Of a DNA stretch of 64,000 bases, positions 56,965 to 64,000 are shown piece after piece (within the stretch, counting starts at the first letter, position 1; each line of letters starts with the position of its first letter). The DNA comes from Watersipora subatra (lineage: Eukaryota; Bryozoa; Gymnolaemata; Cheilostomatida; Watersiporidae). The notes beneath the pieces are model-generated. The model was given only the letters and a program-made list of their open reading frames with translations, made no database searches and was not told the origin of the DNA. Location of the stretch: NCBI RefSeq assembly GCF_963576615.1, contig NC_088709.1, positions 15,141,264 to 15,205,263 of the forward strand. Reading direction: 5' to 3'. Made by a program: the position numbers and the translations under genes.

Positions 56965-57087
56965 GTGAGTAAAAAATTTAATATCCATTTTATATTAATT
57001 TATATATTATAGTTATAATATTATTAATATAATATTAATATTAGTAATGTTTATCATAGTTGAGCACGAAAGCAATGCAGTCATATT

Positions 57088-57325
57088 CTTTACCGTAGTA
57101 AGATCTGTGTCACTCCAAAGCCACGATTGGAGGTTGAAAAAAGAAATCATTTCCTACAGGATTTGAACTCAAGACATTCAGGTTAGCAGCTTGACATTTT
57201 TACACCTGGGCTAATCACCTGCCCTCCAGCACAACAGGGTAGTTGTGCAGATAGTTACATATACTCTGCTTTATTGGCACTCATGATGATCTCTCACAGC
57301 ACACTAGACTTCGAAGGTACTAGTA
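57088..57325 (-). repeat. SINE family A, copy 4 (minus)
   Basis: In reverse complement: TACTAGTACC, AGTCTAGTGTGCTGTGAGAG, ATCATCATGAGTGCCAATAA, GGCAGGTGATTAGCCCAGGT, the B-box region GAGTTCAAATCC, then CAACCTCCAATCGTGGCTTT and ATCTTACTACGGTAAAG. A complete copy. Confidence 0.8.
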
Positions 57326-57755
57326 ATTAAATTAGACCCTTCAACTTAAGTCAGGTGTGAATCAAAAGATGCTCAACTTACACCAGTTTTCATTCATAAT
57401 GTTTTTTGAGTATAATGTACTGCTTCAGCAGGTTTCACCAATAAATAACTTGACCAAATGTATGAATATCTCTAACCCGATAAAACATACAATAATGTTT
57501 AGCCTAGCGTTGAGTCTTCTCTAAAACCCAGATCTTATAAATAGACACAAGGCAAAGTTATTAAACGAGAACCATGCAGCAGAAGTGTGGCATGTTTGAA
57601 GAGCGCGTGAAAACTAAACTAAAGAAATTTCTAATTCATAGTTTAAATAAAAACCTTCTAAGCGATGTATAACCATAATACAAACTAGTTTTTGATATAA
57701 TTTGTTACATAGAATAAGCATTGGGAAAAAGTAGTGCTTTTATGCGCCACTCTGT

Positions 57756-58210
57756 CACTATGTTTCCACGATGCGCATGACTCACATGATGTGCATGACT
57801 CACATCATGTGGATTTGGAGTTGTGTTACCGTGTGAATTAAGTGTTTCTATGGAGATTCGCATGATGCGGATTGACTCTGACACCTTGGTGAAAAGAGGT
57901 AAGGAATTGTGCGATACAAGTTTATGATTCGCGATGCAGCTAGCGTCGCATGTGTTAGTGACACAAAAGCGTGCAACTCGATCGAAAAAAATATGACAGA
58001 AGTACTGAAAATGTTTAAAATTGAATAGCTGGCATTTTAATGCCCATCATTCGCGAGTGCTGTTTCCATTATTCGCAAGCATGATAGATTCGATAAAGTT
58101 TTGCGAATTGCAAAACTCGCTTGGCTTGTAGATTTATGCCATTTCCATGATGCAGTTAACTTGCGGATTGACTCAAATTTGCGAATCAAGCGCATCATGG
58201 AAACATAGTG
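57756..58210. mobile_element. MITE with CACTATGTTTCCA termini
   Basis: The ends CACTATGTTTCCACGATGCG and, in reverse complement, CACTATGTTTCCATGATGCG form a terminal inverted repeat of about 25 bp that extends weakly outward (GCCCACT). The interior carries many copies, in both orientations, of ATGATGCG / GATTGACTC / TTCGCGA motifs, a subterminal-repeat pattern typical of transposase-binding arrays. No coding capacity; superfamily not assigned because no clear target duplication is visible. Confidence 0.8.
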
Positions 58211-58571
58211 AGTGGGCTTGTTTAGTCTGACTGCCATAAACAATAATAACAAGTGTTTGTAAATAGTTTATATATAGTTACCTATTACATCATTCTATTA
58301 ATTGCTACAACTTTTATCTTAATGATTATACAGATAATAAATTATTGGCCCTAATTGACTTGTTTATCTTCCTAAAATCAAAAAGTGTAACTATAAGTCA
58401 GATTTGATAACTGGTATGGCCCAGAGTTCATTTTCCGTTCATTTGTCTCAATAGCCAAAAGGTTAACATGTAAGAATGGGGCCTTAGGTATGAGGTTATT
58501 ACTAGAACAAAGGCTACATGAACTTACAGAGTATGCGTGGAATTATAGAGCGAATTCTGTGAAGCTACAAT

Positions 58572-58773
58572 CTTTACTATAGTAAGAGCCATCTCCGTCC
58601 GTCCACAGTTGAATGTTGGGAAAAAAGATTGCATCACATAGGATCTGAACCCACACCTTCCAGCTTGAAAGACCAGCACTCTACCACTTGCACCAATAAA
58701 CCACCTTCCTACGCTTAGGAATAATTGTTCAATTAGTTATTTATACCCGGCAATCTCTGACAGGGTACTAGTA
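58572..58773 (-). repeat. SINE family A, copy 5 (minus)
   Basis: In reverse complement: TACTAGTACCCTGTCAGAGA, then GGTGGTTTATTGGTGCAAGT, GGTAGAGTGCTGGTCTTTCA, B box GTGGGTTCAGATCC, CAACATTCAACTGTGGACGG and CTCTTACTATAGTAAAG. The leader is shorter than in copies 2 and 4. Confidence 0.75.
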
Positions 58774-59964
58774 GTAGCAAATAAAACATATTTTTTAAAT
58801 ACAAAAATTAGTTTGTAAGTGCCTTTCTTAGAATCTTTCAAAAAGTCAAAAAAATCAAATTTTAAACTTTAAGGAGCAACAAAAACCCTATACTACAGCT
58901 ACGTTTTAGATGTTTTTTCTTTTATTTTCCACTTGTTTCTTGTCATAAACTTTGATTGCCATCTGCCAACACGTTCCACCTTTACTAAGCTTAGCTCAAA
59001 TACAAGTCAAACACAACTGCAGAGTCTGTGTGCAGTTATAAGACCCTGTAGGGAGTTACACAAGTTGTCAGTCTTCAGAACCGTTACTCATATAAAGTAA
59101 AAACATTGAAGAGTAAAAGACAAAAGAACTATAGGCTGAGCAGTTACGGATACTCAGAGGTGCTCATCGTGAGTGTCTATTATATTTCAAACAATGAACT
59201 ATTAATCTTGCCCTGATCATATCTACAACCATAAAAGACTCAGCCCTATTATAAAGACCTCCATCAATCATATACCTTCTCATAGCCAAAAACGAGTGGG
59301 TCCAACGCCAAAGCATCATAAATATTTTAAGTTAGTGTTATTTGTTGAATATCAAAGGGGTCCTATATTTAAATTTAATGAGTTTTGGAAAATTAAAGTA
59401 TTTAATAATGCAAAGTATAGCATGATAGTAACATATTATCAATGGGTAGGTGTTAAAGCTGGCCACCCATGAACAATGCATAATTTAAAGAGCAGATACT
59501 CGAGTAGAGATTTTTTAACCATTGCAGGTAGCTATGCAGGTAGATATTTTTATCAACGCAGGAAGCTATCCAGATAGATGTCTTCTACCAATACTAACAG
59601 GTGGTTGTGCAGGCCTTTCCTACTTAGGCAAGTATGGACATCTTAAAAATGTGATTCCGATGATTTCAACAGATCTATGTTTATTCGGGAAGATTTTGAA
59701 CGATCAAATGTCATAGGGCAATTCTGTTTGCAACAAGTGCACTTCTTGCTCTCTAGTTGCTAAAAATAATAATCCAACCATTAACCTAATCCTTTTCAGA
59801 ACTAATAAAACTGATATCACATTTTGTTGAAATATACCAAGCGTAGTTGTTATTGAAAAAAATTGATGTATGTTATAGAACTTGGAAAAAAAAACATTGA
59901 TATGTGCCACTAATAGTGCTTTGGAGTGTCAACCTATGTGTCTAAATCTTAAATTTATATAATA
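58774..59964. other. Segment without recognised gene
   Basis: The frame 59522-59716 follows an acceptor-like AACCATTGCAG but shows no domain. No repeats with a visible partner were seen. Confidence 0.35.
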
Positions 59965-60212
59965 CTAGCAGTAAATCGAGTAGGGGCCCAAGATTTCTTT
60001 CGTCGTCAATCAGATAAACTTCAGTTGGGTGTTTAAGCGGCAGTTTCACAAGAAACAGACGGAGTTTTGATATGAATTATCTTTTAGCAGCCTGGCGGAA
60101 GGCGTGGAGTATAGGCCTATGCGTGGGAAGTTTTGATAAAATCAACTAAAAAATCAGACAGACAAACTAAAACACACGCATACAATGACAAAGTACGATT
60201 TATTAATATAGA
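59965..60212 (-). mobile_element. Internally shortened Helitron, copy 3
   Basis: The minus strand starts TCTATATTAATAAATCG at 60212 and ends at CTAG (59965) followed by T. Near the end AAATC and GATTT form a five-pair stem in place of the AAACC/GGTTT stem of copies 1 and 2, so pairing is kept although the sequence changed. Middle landmarks (CTGGCGGAAGGCGTGGAG, ATGCGTGGGAAGTTTTGAT) match copy 1 (CTGGCTGAAGGC, GTGCGTGGGAAATCTGGA). Confidence 0.65.
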
Positions 60213-61036
60213 ATATTCAAATATATAATATTATAGCATTACAATATAATATAATTACAATATTTATACAATAATATAACCGAATGTATAAAATTATAAA
60301 ATAGAGAGAACTATAATAATGAGAATAAACCTGATTGCACAGGTCAAGGTCAAAAAAGGGTAGGTGTCAGAGTTAAACTTGTTGAAGCCACACAAAGTAC
60401 TTATCTAAAGGAGATTCTGATGATGCCTTGAGGTCACTCGGGCAGCACCAGGGTCATAGCGGAACAGTTGAAAGATACACTTTTCTCACACGCAAAGCAC
60501 GCGCAGAGACTAATCCAGCATAGCAATACTTCGAATTAATCACCTATACCAAATTATTATAATAACCCTTGACCTCAGTCAAATGTTATTTCGAATTTGA
60601 GTTCAGCTTTGATACGCTTATAGAAAAAGCGAATTCATACCAGTCTGTTAGTTTCTCACGCTTTGTCATGTCACAAGCATTTTTCCAATAAAGATGTTTA
60701 TAGATTATTTATTTTCCAGTTATGGAGACAATGAGCTTACTCAGGCCACATTCTAGAAGACAATGAGCTGACTTACTGACAACTGTAAAGAATTTGAGGC
60801 ATGCATAGAATATAGTCTGACGCATGGCATCAGACGAGAGGCGAGCATTAACAGTGTCGCTAATTAACTTTCCTTTATTCCTGTTTATTCCTGTAGCCTA
60901 CAGCATGTCATGTATTATTATATTTTCATATATGACACTATAATCCTATCTATATAAGACGCGTTAAGTAGATTCCTAGAGTAGAGTGTTGATACAGGAG
61001 CTGATGTCTTCGGGAGATGATGTCGATGGCATACAT
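60213..61036. other. Segment without recognised gene
   Basis: An AT-rich tract directly follows the Helitron (60215-60330), then unremarkable sequence with no supported exon. Confidence 0.35.
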
Positions 61037-61470
61037 AGTAGTTCTATCATTTTGGGGCTTGTTCGAAATATCTCCGCATCACACACACACGTTTAATTGA
61101 AACTTTTTTAGGATTATGTGGACATTTTTATTCAAAGTGTGGCCCAACGGCTGTTGTTTGGTACTGATTCATTTGGCACACGCTACCAATAGCATTAATA
61201 GTAGGTCTATCACTTTGGGGCTTGCTCGAAATATCTTCGCTTCACTCACATTTTATGTAAATATTTTGTTAGCATTGAGCACACTTTTCTAAACTGTGGC
61301 TCCATCAGCTGATGCTTGGTACCGATGCCTTTGGCACATGCTGCCAAGAGCTTTAGTAGTAGGTCTATCGCATTAATTTTTGTTTGAAATAATTTGGCAT
61401 AACTCACATCTCATTGGTAAATTTTGCTCGAGCCAAGCGCACATTCTGCTTTTTAAGAACGATATGTTTG
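61037..61470. repeat. Three diverged tandem units of about 160 bp
   Basis: Units start TAGTAG.TCTATC at about 61037, 61199 and 61356. They share TTTGGGGCTTG.TCGAAATAT, a CTCACA block, the GCACAC.TT..TAA.CTGTGGC segment and TTTGGCACA.GCTACCA. The third unit is the most diverged. No frame is open across units. Confidence 0.8.
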
Positions 61471-62570
61471 AACAGCTATAATAGCGACAATTCCTTTAAG
61501 ATTGTCAAAAATAGCTATGAACATCAGTGACCAATTTACCGTCTGCATATGTTTTATAGCATTTAAAAGTCCAGAGAAAACATCGATAGGATTATTCTTC
61601 GTTACAATAAGAGCCTTATTATGATATCCTTTGTTTAATATCAGATACCAATCTTAGGAACCACAGCTATATTATGGTTTTCTATTTTTCCTTTGTTTTT
61701 AAAAACCTTCTTCGATACTTTCTGTTATATCACTATTATTTTATAGTTTTGGACACTTACTCTGTCATTGGTGTTTTTCAGCTTTCATGATAACAAGAGG
61801 TCAAGAGGTCAGGTTTTTAAACCTGACTCTTTACTTTAGCAATCTCTTTTTAAATTTTATCAGCTGAAAATGATAAAACTTTATGCTTGAGGCCCAGAGC
61901 AGGTTCTTTCAGATTCTCTCTGTTCTCCTCCAGGTCATCACCTCACCTAAATAACAATCTTTCCTGCCTCTCTGATAGCCTCTCTGATAGCCTTATGTTT
62001 TGATTATTATTAATGCCTCTATTTATCCATCATTTGTTAGAAGCAGGCCTCATTGTCCATTTGCTCTCAACGCTTATTGTTTAGTTAATCTGGCAGAAGG
62101 ACTGTGCAGCTATGATGGCTATGAACTATCCATGACACTCACAACATCTTCACTCCAGCTATAGAAGTCACCAAACGCAAGCTCAGCTCTTTGAAATAAA
62201 AGGAAACGTGTTCAATCATTTATCAGCTAAGTTCCGATCACTTATGAATACCCGACTTAGCTAATGAAGTTTTTATATTTGCTCATTTATGATGGATCAA
62301 ACCTGGCTGATGACCTCATAAGTGCCCAGCTCTCTCTCTCTTTCACCTGTCATAAGACTGTCATACCCTCTACAAGAGGCAAGAGCATCTACAAGAATAA
62401 TCAATACAGTAACACACTTTGTCTCTTACCTTCCCACATACGCACAATAGCTTATTAACGTGTCAATAATTTATTAACCCGCCTGCATAACATTTTACTA
62501 TCAATAATTCACGGCGCAAACTGGTTTTATTTAATAATTTACGGTTGCGAACATATATTTACGTTTGAAT
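61471..62570. other. Segment without recognised gene
   Basis: AT-rich sequence. The frame at 62264-62458 lacks motif support. A short tandem CCTCTCTGATAG doublet occurs near 61976. Confidence 0.35.
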
Positions 62571-62815
62571 ATTTACTATAGTAAGAAGCGTGTCCATCCA
62601 TCCATCTGAAGTCATGGTTGGAAAACGGAAAAAAAAAGTTGCATTGCGCAGGATTTGAACCCTCAATATTCTACCCCATAACCAGACCCACTACCACCTG
62701 CTCGAACCATCCACCATCAAATATGCAATAATTATTGTGCATATAAATGTAGATATTCTCTGTGCTTTGTTGTCACATCTGACGATTTTTCACGGCACAC
62801 TAGACTGACAGAGTA
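62571..62815 (-). repeat. SINE family A, copy 6 (minus)
   Basis: In reverse complement: ACTCTGTCAGTCTAGTGTGC, CGTGAAAAATCGTCAGATGT, GGATGGTTCGAGCAGGTGGT, B box GAGGGTTCAAATCCTG, CCAACCATGACTTCAGATGG and CTTCTTACTATAGTAAAT. A full-length copy including the leader. Confidence 0.8.
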
Positions 62816-63606
62816 ATCATTGTTCATCATTCAGTGAGTTATCTATCTAGTTTGCTATCTAGGTATTACATGCATAGTATAACCTATTTATTATTTCATA
62901 CTTGTTGACAGTTAACTGTTACGCTGCCGATTAATTGAAGGAAGTGACATCACACATCATAAGACTGACATGGTTTCATTGGAAGCTTGGTGACATTAGT
63001 TAGCCAACAAAAACAGCGAGACTTAACCTGTGATTAAACTCTCGGACACCCGCGCACAGGTTTTACCATGTTTTTCACCTGCTGATCATGACTCTAATCG
63101 ATGCCCCTTCAACTTACCCCTGACTAATATGAGGAACTACCATAACAAGTGTTTTGAAGTGTTGGATATCTTGTAAGGCACAGGTCAATGGTGCTCATAA
63201 TGACAGTCGATGAATTATGAGTGATGTAAATCCATATTTCCATGATATCATATTGACTCAGCTCAGCTTGTAAACTAACTGCAAGTGATTACTAAAGCCA
63301 TGGAGACAAAAGAATAATCGCCTAATTTGCTACTGATTGTTTTTGTTTATTCGAAGTTTAGAGCGTGCAAAGACGCAGACGAAGTTGGCAAAAAAGTTAA
63401 TCATTTAGGTCGTAAACAAGGTGGCATGGTCAGCTAGACTTAGACTAAGAAAATTAAACGGATTTAGGGAGGACCCTAACCTCTCCGCGGATTTTGCATT
63501 GATTGTTAGCAACTGCTAAAAAAGGATATGAATTGTATGGTTATAGGCATTCTGCCTCACTGAACACGGTCATAGTTGACAGACAGAAGCTACCAGTACT
63601 TCAGTC
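62816..63606. other. Segment without recognised gene
   Basis: No exon or repeat with a partner was identified between the SINE and the frame starting at 63607. Confidence 0.35.
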
Positions 63607-63813
63607 ATGGTTTTAGGTGATTCTGCTCTTTTCCTCATAACATTATGTAGTATTTTGGTAGAATTTTCTGGAATTGATTATGGCTGGGCGAAAACGTTTC
63701 CTTCGTTGCGACAGGGTGCAAGTTATAAATATACAAGAGGAAATTCCTACCTTCTAGACCAGCAGCAGACAAACCGATGGCACCGTGGTCAACTTCAAAG
63801 AAAGTTCCTTTGA
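63607..63813 (+). CDS. Possible secreted-peptide frame with signal sequence
   Basis: ATG at 63607 opens a 68-codon frame whose first residues, MVLGDSALFLITLCSILVEF, look like a signal peptide. It continues SGIDYGWAKTFPSLRQGASY and then a polar stretch to a TGA. A second plus frame open from 63758 to 63994 overlaps its end and carries a Cys-containing stretch (CKQDSGEISCRKGLECYPC). Either the two are parts of one protein joined by splicing or separated by a frameshift, or both are chance. No family is recognised. The right edge of the window cuts the context. Confidence 0.25.
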   Translation: MVLGDSALFLITLCSILVEFSGIDYGWAKTFPSLRQGASYKYTRGNSYLLDQQQTNRWHRGQLQRKFL

Positions 63814-64000
63814 CCACGATGCAAGTCGATTAATGTGTAAGCAAGACAGCGGCGAGATTTCCTGTCGAAAAGGATTAGAATGCTATCCATGTCATGCATT
63901 TCCAAATATGAAAACCAAAGGAATAGCTTATCTTGTTTTACTCTGCAGTATATTTGGAAACACACCAGACATTACTACTGATATGCTATTGCGATAGTAA

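Overview
This is AT-rich animal nuclear DNA. It has intron-split coding exons with GT-AG junctions, no operon-like gene packing, and a large load of interspersed repeats. The recognisable proteins are a nucleolar RNA-binding protein of the RBM19/Mrd1 type, a suppressor of cytokine signalling of the SOCS6/SOCS7 type, a THAP zinc-finger exon and an EF-hand protein, all metazoan in character. An invertebrate, possibly a lophotrochozoan such as a mollusc or bryozoan, would fit the small Helitrons, tRNA-like SINEs and low GC, but that placement is inference only.

Left part (1-15 kb): a possible minus-strand first exon (1106-1237) lies beside CRE and CCAAT motifs. The last four coding exons of an RBM19-like gene run on the plus strand from 4719 to 14370 and encode the final RRM and the C-terminal tail. 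Around and inside this gene are a non-autonomous hAT element with a perfect 8-bp target duplication inserted into an older Helitron, two more Helitrons, a TA-flanked inverted-repeat element, a SINE and several minisatellites.

Middle part (15-37 kb): a THAP-domain first exon (minus strand), a fold-back element with two arms of about 490 bp, and a two-exon stretch of a SOCS6/7-like gene (minus strand, 23682 to 21026). The SOCS intron carries a second copy of the hAT element. From 24 to 37 kb there are mostly degraded repeats (LINE reverse-transcriptase tail, tandem duplications, a polypurine tract, a perfect 5 x 41-bp array) and no gene I can name.

Right part (37-64 kb): three consecutive plus-strand exons (39704-43517) join in phase and end in a canonical EF-hand whose calcium loop is split by an intron. 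They are followed by a second near-identical Helitron copy, a 7 x 45-bp minisatellite, a decayed mariner transposase (minus strand), two SINE families, a 455-bp MITE and further repeats. Several short candidate exons (52791, 55206, 56886, 63607) have splice or start signals but no recognisable family.

The genes do not form a pathway together. The window is best read as the 3' end of RBM19, a SOCS6/7 gene and an EF-hand gene embedded in transposon-rich sequence. All alignments between repeats were made by eye, so boundaries of repeat features are approximate unless stated.
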